Source: Protonemura montana (Eukaryota > Arthropoda > Insecta > Plecoptera > Nemouridae). From it: 64,000 bases of DNA. Shown here piece after piece: positions 1 through 11,288 of this stretch; positions within the stretch are counted from its first letter, which is position 1, and each line of letters starts with the position of its first letter. The notes below the pieces were generated by a model, which saw only the letters and a program-made list of their open reading frames with translations, did no database searches and had not been told where the DNA came from. Location of the stretch: NCBI GenBank assembly GCA_947568835.1, contig OX387610.1, positions 12,753,001-12,817,000 on the forward strand, read 5' to 3'. The translations under genes and the position numbers were made by a program.

Positions 1-94
1 GCCAATTCCGTTTCAGAACTACAAGAGTTTAATATATTTGAAATCTGATTTAAATTGCAAACGCTTGCAATGCGCGGGGTATTTTATTACTATC

Positions 95-171
95 AACACT
101 ATAACCATCTCAAAAATTGATGTCCATACGGAGACATTTCTGGGCATCAATTTTGAGATGGTAGTAGTGTT
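95..171. repeat. 27-bp-arm imperfect inverted repeat (hairpin)
   Basis: The left arm 95-122 and right arm 145-171 are reverse complements apart from about two mismatches and one extra A, around a loop of about 22 bases. The core of each arm is CATCTCAAAA(A)TTGATG. It could be a small foldback element or a short structured RNA. No target-site duplication is clear. Confidence 0.6.
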
Positions 172-712
172 CCTAAAAATATAATTAAAAAAAAAGAGTT
201 GAATATATTGGATGTTTCAAAATCTATGGTTGCAAGAAATCTACTGATTAGAGAGGTGTAAGATTCGATGCTACCAACAAAGTTAGCTATCCTAGAATCT
301 AGTTGTAGGCTTTATGTGGTCCTTCACAGAAACTCTATCAAAATCTTTCTAATTTAATAGCAATCAGAACAAATATTCTAACAAAGCGTAGAAACAACAA
401 ACAATAGAAAAGATTATACAGCGCTATACAGGAAACAAAGCAATCCTCTATCAGAAACCGTCCAAGCATTTCGGTGTAAAGTTAAAGATGGAGAGAAATA
501 TAAGCAATGAAATTTGGTGTGATATGTGTAACTAATTTAACAAGGCTGAAGAGCTGCAATCAATCAAAAAATAAATAAATAAACAATAGGGAAATCTCTT
601 TAAATGTGAAACTGTTTTTTTATTTTCTTCTAAATTCAATTTTGAATAGAATATACCTGTTTAAAATGTTTGCATTTCAATCTCGTACGAAAACGAGGGT
701 CGCCATTTTTTA

Positions 713-819
713 TGACGTATAGTGAAATCTGACGTCAGTATGACGTCAAAAAACGTCAAGAAACAGTAGCGAACGCAAAGGAGATCCAAAATGACGTCAG
801 AACAGGAGTTCTGACGTCA
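713..819. promoter_or_regulatory. cluster of cAMP-response-element-like palindromes
   Basis: Four exact TGACGTCA palindromes lie at 730-737, 741-748, 792-799 and 812-819, with the variant TGACGTAT at 713-720 and an ACGTCA half-site near 753. The last two full sites form a larger inverted repeat, TGACGTCAGAAC and its complement around a 4-base loop (792-819). TGACGTCA is the established binding site of CREB/ATF bZIP factors. Whether this is an intronic enhancer or the core of a repeat element is not known. Confidence 0.45.
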
Positions 820-1064
820 CAGCCCGTTTTCATCCCGCCGCGAGAATTTATATTTTAGCCATTCTTAAAACAAATATAAATAGAAAAGTTATGATCAGAT
901 TAAAAAAAAGAAAAAATGCGTCGGATTTTATTTCAAACGTGTATTTGAACACAAGGATAATAATTAAATAATAATTTTAAGAAGATTTCCCTATTGTTAA
1001 TAAATATCCTCGGGGCTGCAAACTAGAATCGGCCGTGGTTATAGTTAGGTTTGATATAACATAC

Positions 1065-4000
1065 CTGCTAGCACCGGCACAAGTTTCATCTCCAGCCCGG
1101 TGAATACAGAGTAGAGCCCGGACTGTTGCAGTTTGGTTACCACCGCGGCTGCCAACCGGGACAAAAGCTCCAGCATGTGGCGTGCACGCTCTTCCCTGCC
1201 ACCGCCGTTTGCACAGCTCTGCAATTATAATAATAATAATAATGTAATGATGAGTTCTTTATGTCGGAGCTTACTGCATGTGAATTATGTTTCTTATGAT
1301 AAATAATTGGGAGGAAGCAATATACATAAATAATAAAAAAAAAGTTTAACATTAAAAAGAACAATAACAAAAAATAAAAGAAATCAATGTAGTTGATTAG
1401 AGAAAATTAAAAATAGGTAACTTCTTCAATCCTTACAGGCTGTGTTTTATTCCTGAAAATGTGCATTTTGCAAATACACATTTGTTTCTCTCATTATTCA
1501 AATGCATTTTTAAAGACTTTCATCAATTTCAATTGTCTTTTTTACACTTTAGGTACTTCAGTGAGACATATTTTTAATACAGTAACCGAATGGTTTGGCG
1601 AGTTGGAAACACCGGTTCTCATGAGATCACAGAAGTTAAATAACACTGCGCTGAGTCAGGTATTGGATGGATGACCATCATACACATGACTATGGCCAGT
1701 GTTTCAAGGCAGGTTAATATGGCATGTTGAAAGAAATGCCTGTTTCTTTTTATAGTACAATTTATTAAGGCTGTGAGCCTAGGTTCTGGTATAATCGCTT
1801 TGCAACCAGGAATTACCTGGTTCCCGAGGAAAGATGCAGCAAACGAAAGGAAATCAGAGGGTGGATTGTCCGGGTCTAGAAGCCACCCACCGACCAGCGG
1901 GTCCACAAAAAACCACTCGCCACTGCACACTGAAAACAAGTAAAAACCCGCCAGTAGGCGTGGCTAATTGATGCAATAACGTGGGACAATAATTGGTATA
2001 AAACGGCTGGGAGTTAGATTCACGAGTATCTGCTAGTCGACGGTGATTATCTACCACTCTGTCTTTTATGGTTCCACCAGATGTTTTTATATGCAAAGTT
2101 GTTGTATGTCTATTGAATTTTTTTTATCTGTCCATAAGACCTTCAACCCATTAACGCCCAAGAGAAAACTACATGCAAAAATCATGTTTAAATGTTATTT
2201 ATTATAACATTTTGATCAAAGTTACAAATAAGAAAAAAAAACCTCAAACTTTTACAGTTCTTTACTATCATATACAAAACAATCAATTACTTTCATAATA
2301 ATCATAGAAAGTATACACCAAATCACGCTTTGAACAGGTGTTCACAAGCGTGTACGGTGGGCAGTTATGGGTTAAAACAAAACAGTAAACAGAAGTCTAA
2401 ATCAGAAAAGTCTATTCTTATAAAGAAATGGTATTGTGTCTAACTAGCTTAATGTCCGGAGATTTTTTAAAAATTTTCTGTATTTTATTATTTCCTCCAA
2501 ACGAACATTATGTTATTCAGTTTATGACAACAAAAACAAACATTAACCTAGACGGCCATCAATAATATCGCGATGTCATCAATGAGACCAACGATTGTGC
2601 GATTGTTTGCAACGTACCTTGTTCCTGCGTGAACGAGTACTTGTCGATGAGGTACATGAACACGGCCTGCGCCTCCACACATATCTTGGGGCACGGCCGC
2701 GAAAATAACGAGGACAGGAATCGGCTGCAACCCACCAACGTGCCGCTTAGAAAACGTGATCCTAACAACATCTACCCAGTACCTTTTCAACCACTTACCA
2801 AAGATAGTAAGATTGTTCTTAAGATTAACAAAGTACTATAAGTAATTCAACTACTGCATCTAAGAAATATATTTTTACTAATGCAGCAGTTGCGTAACTT
2901 TTATGGATGCCGTTTTTGGTCAAAGCAAATTTTTACAGAAAATAGTAAAAATGAAAGTTACAGAAATTATTGTTAACCGACTAAACTGAATTACGAGAAT
3001 TTTCACTTATGTGAACTCGTCAAGAAAAGGGTGTGCACTTTTAAATAAAACCTTTCAATAAGATGGCAGATTCTTATTTAAAGCATGCTCTAGCTAATTT
3101 GGGACAAGACAAGGTTACACTCTATAGTTTGTAATGCAAAGAAGGTGCCAAGGAGCTTGATTATTGTTGCAGTTAAAGAGGGAAGGGACAAGGAGGACAA
3201 CTTACCAGAGATTTAGAAAGAACAGAGTGGGTTGCACCTGTCCTGGGTTCCTCAGTGAGATTTACTGACTAAAGATTGCAGCATTGCTCAGGTCAGGTGA
3301 AGGGTTGGGGTAGTGGAGGGAGACGAGGGGATAAGCTAGTGGCTGTGTGGTTGTTCAGTGATGAAAAGGACAAAGATTAGGAACGATGGTTTTTGTTGGG
3401 CTGAGTGCACGCTCTGAATATTTTCAAAGCGTAAACTACAATAGACAAAGTGATTACATGATACTGGCTGCTGACATCCATGGCGTTTGAAGGTCGCGCA
3501 GGAAACAGTACTGCATGGAACCGGCGCTGCGCAAGCCTAACAGCAGTCCGGAAGGAACCAGAGAGACCCCTTGCTCTGCGTCGAGCTGGCTCACCCCTTC
3601 CCTGCACAATAAATAGTCTCATATCAATGTGTGCTAGTTATGATTAAAAACGATGGCTGCAGTTTATGTAGTTGGGGTTGTTTTTTCAAGAGATATAACG
3701 CAGAGTTGTTGTTTAAAAGGTTGCGTAACGCTTTGGACATCGATGTTAACATTTTTTAAATTTAAGACTTAAATACCCGTGGTAACATAAGATAGCAGAA
3801 TTGAGAAGCTCTGTCAGGCGATCTCAGCAACTCTATGGCTACTAAACTTTTAATCTGCCATTGAATCTCCCATATTTAAATACCCATAGCTCCTAAGAGT
3901 ACAAAGAAACAATTACTAAAATAATTGCTTAAGTAAAAATTGAAATATTTTTGCTTCCATTAACTATTTGACAGGAAGATTAAATTTAAAATTTAAAATA

Positions 4001-6401
4001 TTTTCTTATCCTCCAGTGAGCCATGTACTCTTTGGATTACATGGATACAAAGTACCGCACATTGTTGCTGAGACAGGAAAGTTATTTATTGATGAACGAG
4101 CTAACGATGCAAACAATGTTTACTAACTTGTACATAATGGTCAGGGCCACTTCCTCCAGTTCGCAAGTTGAGAGTTGACATTCCATTTCACGCAAGCTTT
4201 TCTCCGTCAAGATATTTATTGCAAATTCGCTCACAGAGCTAGCTCTGATTTTCTCTGCCTGTAACAACGTATCACATTCTCTAATCTCTTGTAACATTTA
4301 TAAATGCCCACGGATATGAACCACAAAGAAAACTGGCTGAAATATAGCATAGCATAGTCTATGTGTCAGTTATTTTTGTTTGTGATTCTTATCCTGAAAA
4401 TGCTATAAAAATTCATAAATACTGTCAATCTACAATGACAATGAAGTTAAATAGGTACAGGAACACACAATGCAATGTCTAGAAACTTTAAATCCCTTCC
4501 CAAAGTCCCAACTATCTCTAATAGACTTACCTGTGAATTGTTTGAATCAAGACCGCAAAGAATATTGCTCTCGGTGTATATTCCTCCTCGTTTAGGGACG
4601 TTCAAATCCACCCCGAAGATATTACTTTGGCTTCTTCCACTCTGCAAATTCTCATTACCATGCCTTTGATTCTCTCTTCCATGACCGTCGATCCGTTTAC
4701 CACCCTCACATCTGACACTTGACTCTAGATCAAGCTTCTGGACTTTCTTACCCAATGCCGAGTCGCACTTTGACCTCTTCAAAGGAGTTTTAAAGATGTA
4801 GAAATTTGGCAAGGGTTTTTCTTGTTTGCCAGCAATGGTAGTTGCCTTGGTCGTTGGTGTCTCTTCCACGATGTTACCTACTGGCTCGTTCCTTTCAGCA
4901 TCTAATTTCAAGTCCAATTGCTCTTCCTCTTGCCTTGCATTTTCTTTTGCTAGCTTGTTTAGTTTGTACATGAGCTCAGAAATAAATGTCATGTCAATCT
5001 TCGTGTTATCAGTACTAGGAGAGTTTTGCACGGATTCTGTGGCTGGCAGCTTGTGTAACTGGTCTACATTCTTGTTTGTTTCATACAAGTTTAGTTCGGG
5101 GCTTTGAGCAGCCGGAAACTCTTCGATGTCCATGGCAGGTCTCCAAGAATGACGCTTGCTGTTTACATTGTCTTCATTTGAATCAGTACGACTTGCAGAC
5201 ACTAAAGCCTGATTTTTAAAAGCTCCATTCAAAGCACAACCATATTCGGTAGGATTTCTTGATGAAATGTTTCGGCTTTCACATTGAAAATCTTGATCTA
5301 TAGGTGCAAATTCTCCATCTCTCTTCCGAGCATCCATTGTTGGCAAATGAACATCGAACTCAGACATAACGTCCGCAACAGAGCTGGCATTAGCAGAGCG
5401 AAATCCCAGAGATCTGGGACCATGGACTATGGCTACAGAGCCCGGTTGGGGCACTTTAAACATCAATGTGTCTGGAGCTTCTGCTTGAGCAACGAAATTG
5501 TTTTCAATTTGATTTGGATCACAGATGACTGGCTGAAATTTGAATGGAGGAGAATCTGACTGGGTTTTAAGTTCAAGTGGTGGAGAATTGGTTTCTCCGC
5601 CAACTGTTTGAAACAGATCTTCATCCTCAAATTCTTGGGGGTTGTAGAAATTACTTGAACGATAGCCTTGGTATCTTTCTCTATTCATAGAATTTTCTTG
5701 GTCAATGTCACCATCATCATCATCAAACAGCATGATGGATTTCTGAGTACATCCAAATGATTTCTGTGTCAAGCCACCACTGATTCCAAGCTGAGATGAT
5801 TTAGATGTATCTTTTAAATGCTGAAACTGCTGCAGGCTGTCAGCAGGTTTGCAATATGCTGGTTGCTGGTGAGCTTGAAGAATTTCAAAATTTATGTTTT
5901 GATATGATTCTCTACTTGGTGCTGGAGTGAAATTTTGGGGCCTGTAAGAAAAATATCATGTTACACACAGACACAGTGTTGTATACAGTAACTGTTAAAC
6001 GTTGGTAATATTACACCATGGCAAAATAATAAGTTTGATTTTCTAAAAAATATTAAGGGTTATGGCAATGTCTGTCCACTCACAAAATTGCTAGGTAGAG
6101 TGAAATTGGCAAAGTTTTGGGATTAAAACATACCTGTATACCTAATTTATTGATTGTGGAGAATCAAATTTCTATGTTACCTGCTAATGTGATTTGTGTT
6201 AAAGAGATCTTGCGTAGGCATGTTGGCAATCTGTGTATTCCAAGACTGAATCCGGTTGTTGTCTAATCTCGACTGATTTTCTCGCATCGGCTGTCTGGTA
6301 TATTCAGGGTTGTTTTTCATCCAAGAGTTACGCACTTCCATCAGTACGCGTTGTCCAGTTCGGGACAAGCCGGCTGGAATTGGTCGTTCATTGAGATCCA
6401 T
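1065..6401 (-). CDS. POLN: DNA polymerase nu-like (A family), N-terminal part, 7 exons, runs off left edge
   Basis: Coding exons on the minus strand are 6401-6181, 5941-4531, 4258-4128, 3601-3458, 2724-2618, 1929-1817 and 1218-1065. All have AG/GT junctions and compatible phases, giving about 760 residues. Residues 1-544 are polar and probably disordered, with an acidic run FDDDDGD, a short coiled-coil-like stretch (KLNKLAKENARQEEE) and a basic TPLKRSK. From about residue 575 the protein follows POLN as I recall it: LTIMYK/EGVSQL matches the vertebrate start of the exonuclease-like domain, PKICVEA and DPLVGGWLLDPDN follow, then SGLYSVFTGLEMKLVPVLA, the lead-in to the polymerase domain. Palm and fingers are outside the window. 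A-family nu/theta enzymes act in translesion synthesis and repair, and their exonuclease-like domain is usually inactive. POLQ is the main alternative, but the last exon fits POLN better. The start is the first in-frame ATG (ATGG context). Confidence 0.82.
1587..1692 (+). repeat. 5S-rRNA-derived SINE head, solo copy
   Basis: Lying in the intron between polymerase exons 6 and 7, this copy reads GGAAACACCGGTTCTC, GAAGTTAAATAACACTG and GGTATTGGATGGATGACC. These match the order and spacing of conserved 5S rRNA blocks (ACACCGGTTCTCGT, GAAGTTAAGCA and the box C region GGATGGGTGACC). It stops after CATACACATGAC, where longer copies carry on into a SINE body. Confidence 0.7.
3771..3890 (+). repeat. 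solo diverged copy of the 114-bp satellite
   Basis: Starting at TACCCGTGGTAACATAAG, this stretch matches the tandem units at 26553-26878 and the reverse-strand units at 57203-57725. It has a few differences and lies in polymerase intron 3. Confidence 0.75.
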
Positions 6402-7008
6402 GGCTGGTTCGCAAGAGGTTCTAACCCTAAAGAAGCGAACTTAAAAAGCCAAATATCAGCTGTGCCAGTATATACTTTATCCAACTACTTCCTCTTGTTG
6501 GATTACTATTTTACTTTGTCACAGAAAACTGTAGGTTTATACTTGCGTAAGTGGGGGAAGTTTAATGTGACGATTTGTATTTAGGTACGAACAATTTCCG
6601 ACCACATGTCCTGAGCACGTGACTGCTATAAGGGTTTAGGAGTGGGGGGAAGGTCAGTCAGCTGTCAGGCCAACATCTACGTTGACGTCGAAGCACGCTG
6701 GATGTTTATATTGGGGACCGGTTGCAATTTTGGACGTTCATCTATTATCTTGAGATCGCTAGTAGTGAGTTTAGATTGACCTTAGCAATAATACATTTGC
6801 CATCTTGATATCAAGCATGAGAAAGTTTCACGTTCCATACCTGCCTACTCATTTATTATTCAATATTTACTCTGCACTTCAGCATTTTTTGTTACATTAC
6901 AGTGGAATCAGAGCTTATATCTATGCTTATATAATGCGATGATGATGCACATTGATAAGAACCAGAAAATTTCACATTTTTCTCATCCGACAGAGATCAT
7001 TTGCAACA
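6402..7008. promoter_or_regulatory. bidirectional promoter interval between POLN-like and PEBP genes
   Basis: The two start codons are divergent and only 607 bp apart, so both promoters must lie here or in an upstream untranslated exon. A CACGTG E-box sits near 6616-6621 within GCACGTGAC, and a GACGTC lies near 6682. An AG acceptor just upstream of the PEBP start (CATCCGACAG, ending at 6992) suggests a separate non-coding first exon for PEBP. No TATA box is obvious for either gene. Confidence 0.5.
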
Positions 7009-8266
7009 ATGGACAAGCACGGTCTAGTTCCGGATGTGGTCGACAATCTCCCCTCGGCAGTTCTTGAGGTGTCTTACGGCTCAGCTAAAGTCAACCTTGG
7101 CAATGAGCTAACTCCAACTGCCGTTCAAAAGGTGCCCACTGTTAAATGGCAGGCCGAGGAAGGAACTTTCTACACGCTCTGTATGACTGGTAAATGCAAA
7201 CATACACTCACACAGCCACAGGATAAGGGACTGAATTAAAGAGCTAAACAACAAATAAAATGACCACTAACAACATTGCTGGTGGTTACAAAAAGATTAT
7301 AATTTTGTTTTTTTTTGTGTCTCAGACCCTGACGCTCCAAGTCGTAAAGAGCCAAAGTTTCGAGAGTGGCACCACTGGCTTGTAGGAAACATTCCGGGAG
7401 GAAACGTTTCGCAGGGTGAAACTCTCTCCGCTTATGTTGGTTCCGGCCCTCCTAAAGGCACTGGTAAGAAATATGGTCCTTTCCTAATACAGAAATGCAC
7501 TAAAATAGAATTTTAAAGTTTTTACTTTCGTAAGCAGCTTTAAATTTATTTTAATCTTCCAACAACCACTTGAAAACAATACGCACCTATGTAACATCTT
7601 TGTGTCATGTCCATGTATCGTGGCAATTTTTGACCCTACGGAACTGTTAAAAGAAATGTTACGACCCAGCTGGACTAATTTCCACCAACCCATTTCTCCG
7701 TATAATTATTTTTTCCCATAATTGAGTTGCATGACTAGATACAAACTGTTGTGTAATTTGTAATAGCTACCAGGTCAAAATTGCTAGTTTATAACCTTTG
7801 GTTCTTAGGTACCGTACCATGCTCTATCCATTATTTTTTTTAAAACGAAAACTATTGCTTTGTAGATAAATGAAAAGTTAGTTTTTTCACAGAATGTCCA
7901 AATCCTTATTCTCCTTTCCAACTGCAATGTTGCAAGTTACTCACTGTTCATTTTTGTTCATGGATTGTTTGGTGCTGATAGGCCTCCATCGCTACGTCTT
8001 CCTTGTCTACAAGCAGCCTGGCAAAGTTACATTCGACGAGAAGCGCCTGACCAATACGTGAGTAACTGAGTTAATAAATGATAAACTTCTTTCCTGAAAC
8101 CAATAATAATTGTGACAATTACAGTTCGGGCGATCATCGCGGAGGATTCTCGATCCGTGGATTTGCCAAGAAACACAATTTGGGACAACCGATTGCTGGT
8201 AATTTGTACCAGGCAGAGTGGGACGACTATGTGCCCAAACTGTACGCTCAGCTAGCTGGCAAATAA
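7009..8266 (+). CDS. PEBP1: phosphatidylethanolamine-binding protein (PEBP/RKIP family), complete, 4 exons
   Basis: The exons are 7009-7189, 7326-7463, 7982-8057 and 8125-8266, with GT/AG introns in matching phases, giving 178 residues, typical for the family. The ligand-pocket signatures are present: DPDAPSR at 61-67, HHW at 76-78 and [15 protein letters not shown] at 99-113. The C-terminal block SGDHRG to [13 protein letters not shown] is close to animal PEBP1. Family members are small cytosolic proteins that bind anionic ligands and phospholipids and, in vertebrates, restrain Raf kinase. That role here is inference. There is no signal peptide. The ATG at 7009 follows a likely splice acceptor, and upstream in-frame codons lack family similarity. 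The insect-type opening (HGLVPDVVD) supports an arthropod source. An AATAAA overlaps the stop codon. Confidence 0.97.
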
Positions 8267-8267
8267 A
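8262..8267 (+). terminator. AATAAA polyadenylation signal overlapping the PEBP stop codon
   Basis: AATAAA occupies 8262-8267 while the stop codon TAA is 8264-8266. If used, the 3' untranslated region would be only a few tens of bases. Later AT-rich stretches could supply alternative signals. Confidence 0.3.
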
Positions 8268-9631
8268 TACACTACACTTTGGGGTATGCACCCGTGGTTA
8301 CTTCCTTCCAGTGGAACATCTGCAGGATATAAAACATATACCTTTTGTTCACTTCACCCCTAGGTTGGTACACTGTGTGTACCAAATGTTCTTGACCCCA
8401 AATATATTTTTCTTTCTAAAAAATAACAACTTGCTACAGATATTTTTCTAGGCTAAATTTTCCAGAATACCAAACAAGAAACCTACCCAAGAGCACAGTT
8501 TGGCCACTATTCCTACATTAACCCCCTAAAAGTTTTGGTGTTATTTGATTGTAACCAAGTCTTGTTTGTTAAACACATACTTTCTACTCGATTTATGACG
8601 TCTGTAAAGCATGTAAGCATTTATTTTTCTTTGGAATTAAATGGGAAATGAAATGGCAAAGAGTTATTTTGCATGTTTTAAACACCAGTCATCACCACAT
8701 GTCATTACCATCGTTGGAGGCTTAAGAAGATCATCGCATATCGGGAGCTCCCAAGATTTGACAGCAAAATGTGCAAGTTCATTTACCTGAAAACCTGAAA
8801 TAATTGACATCGTCAAGAGAACTGTTGAGTGTGTCAAAACCTCATCTGATGCTTGTGTAAGTACCTACTGGATAGGAACTAAAAGTCGGTGCCTTTTAGT
8901 GACAGATGCAAAGGGAGACCTTCGAAGAAGCAGAATGGTTCTTTTACAGTTTTTACAACTTAAATTTTCTAAAACACGGCACATATTTGTTACCTAACGA
9001 CAACGTTTTTATTGTATTTCTTTGCTTCTACCTAATTACATTTCATTCTCACGCGTTCGAGCAGGTTCTTACCTCTCTTCATTCACTTTAAGATAATAAA
9101 CAAATTATTACAAATGATTTGCTATGGAATTAGGTATATGTACAGAAATTATAAAAAATATCTTCAGAAAACCATCAGCATCCAAACATAAAATAAACCA
9201 GTATCAATCAATCACAATCATTTCTAGGTATTCATTAATTAATTACAATAATATAACTCTTGCTGTTTTTTTCCTAAGGAGCTAACTGTCACGATTAACT
9301 GACGTTTAAGATTGCACCGAGGGGTGTTTTGGAATAACGTTGCACAAATCTCTCAGCCTGGACCGATGTTTCTTTGCTGCAGAAGAAACGGTCATTCATT
9401 AATATGTCGTCATAACGCACTGCATGCTGTACATGGAAACATTCTGCTGAAATGCAGCTTTAAATGCTAGTCGCAGCAAACTTAAATGCAATTCAAATTT
9501 ACTGTATCAACATTTTTATGATACTTCCTTCACAATCGAGTGAAAAATTAATTGCAGAGCAAAATTTTGCCTTTTCTTACTCATACTACCTGTGGTACCA
9601 CCGTTGTACTTCAGTTCCAAAGAAAAGAAAA

Positions 9632-9684
9632 GACCAAAACTCTTCGTGTACGGGACCAAAACTCTTCGTGTACGGGACCAAAAC
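9632..9684 (+). repeat. 22-bp tandem repeat, about 2.4 copies
   Basis: The unit GACCAAAACTCTTCGTGTAC plus GG is repeated twice in succession and followed by a partial third copy (GACCAAAACGCTGCAC). It is a short local duplication with no coding sense. Confidence 0.85.
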
Positions 9685-10887
9685 GCTGCACCAAAATGCC
9701 TCAAAGATATCTATGTGGGGAAACAGGAAAGTTGACGTAGACAATTTACTGACACGATGGTGGAGCAAGCGGCAGAACAATTCACATGTTTAACTGCGAC
9801 GTTAAGTAAGAGTTTCACCTTTTTTTTCGATTACAAAGGCAGTTGTCAAAACCGTAAACGTGTAAATTATTTCGACATTCTCGTTTTGCGTCACCTTCAG
9901 TACGATAAATTATTGTGCCCCTACTTTCATTATTCCCCGCAATAACATCCAGTCTTAAGCATCGTCAGGCCGGGCATTGCAAATATTCTACTGCGCTCCT
10001 TTTCTCAACTAAGAGATGAGATGAGATCTCCACCGTTTTCAACGTTGGCAATGGAACTTGTGAGCGTTATCGTTTCGCGTCGTGAACATTTGGATGCGAG
10101 GCTCCGTTCTGTAACTCGATTCAGGAGCTGTGGTTCAGGTTGGAACCGAAAAGAACCCGTTTAACACACAAATCAACAAATCATTACGTACTGAAAGGCA
10201 TCTAGTCCTGGTATAAGGGAAAATGACGTACCCTAGAGCTTAGCTCCGCTCTCAACTTCAAACATCCTGTTGTGTACAGTTTGACATCGCACACAAAGAC
10301 TGCTCTTGAAAGAAAGCAAGGCCTTATATGCTTGCATCCAGAATTTGCAAAGATACCACGTCTAGTCGTTATAATGTACTGAAATAGCTAGAAGGTACCT
10401 ACTTAAAACTATGATTGGAGAAGAAAGCATGTTTTCTCTAGGGTATCTCTTCAAATTTCGGCTAGAACCCTCGCCTTTAACACTATGATCGTAACACCGG
10501 TAAAAATAGCAGCCACATCGAAGGTAACCAAGATCTAGTATTAAAACTTCCTCAACTTAAATGATAGATAAAGACTGGCAAGGGTTAGTCAACGGTTTGC
10601 ATAATTATTCAACGATTTGCAAGTCTTTCCTTCAAGGATCGCGTGCTTGAAAGAAGCAAATACGTGTCTTTGTCGAACTATCTTCGGTTGCACTGCCTAT
10701 TCTATTTTCATTCTTCCGCACAATTATCGTCTAAAGAAGAAGTCGTAGAACCAGCCAGGTGCACGTGGAGCCACTAAAGAAACTGGGTTACGATGCTGTT
10801 TATCGATTCCTCACGTGCAGCGCAAACCTTTTCACTGAATGTGTTCGACTTTAGCACAAGGATTCAGCACAATACGATATCATCGGG

Positions 10888-10893
10888 TTTATT
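10888..10893 (-). terminator. candidate polyadenylation signal of MAP2K4
   Basis: AATAAA reads on the minus strand here, about 400 bases after the MAP2K4 stop codon. It is the first well-placed hexamer I noticed downstream. Confidence 0.4.
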
Positions 10894-11288
10894 GTCTTCC
10901 GTCAGAGTCACACCGCTAATATTTAACTTTCCGCAGCCATTAAGATTCATCTAGCGTTTACCAGTCTCAAATGCGAGCAATCTGCAAGAAATATTAAAAT
11001 TCTATTTCTCTAAACTCGACGACTTCATATCTGGGTGTCGACATTTTAGTCGGTATAGTGGTCATCGGATGGCAATTTTCGCAGACAGTTCAACATTATC
11101 GCTGAGACTCTGATCAAACGAATTCACCGAAGATACAGCTCGTGCCGAATCCGCGAAGACATCTACGCTGCACCGAACGAATCTGAAGGGTCCGGGATAG
11201 GCCCGGCAGTATAAGTTGTCGACCGGGCCAGCTATCGGTGAGAGTCTGATTGGTGTACGGCGAGGGAATCGTGGCTGTCGCCGACACG

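Larger units (their letters stand above)
1..1064. other. left flank: intron of the polymerase gene, no exon seen
   Basis: The last recognised polymerase exon ends in a splice donor at 1064-1063, so this stretch is intron. I looked on the minus strand for the next exon, which should encode the start of the polymerase domain after the LVPVLA segment, and found nothing convincing. It must lie beyond the window. The stretch holds a hairpin at 95-171 and a cluster of TGACGTCA palindromes at 713-819, listed separately. Confidence 0.6.
8267..11288. other. 3-kb interval between convergent PEBP and MAP2K4 genes
   Basis: No gene is recognised here. The interval holds the 3' untranslated regions of both genes. 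A likely MAP2K4 signal is the minus-strand AATAAA at 10893-10888. It also holds a short 22-bp tandem repeat near 9632-9684. A segment near 10960-11060 shares a motif (CAGTCTCAAATGCGAG) with another at about 33810. Confidence 0.6.

Noticed and set aside
1854-2096. Alternative minus-strand frame overlapping polymerase exon 6
   Set aside because: It is a shadow of the real exon 1929-1817, whose frame is fixed by splice phase and the WLLDPD motif.
4082-4127. Stop codon at 4082 as the true end of the 4531-6401 gene
   Set aside because: The frame does run to a TAA at 4082. However, a donor after 4128 joins in phase to exon 3601-3458 and restores a continuous match to POLN, so the tail beyond 4128 is more likely intron.
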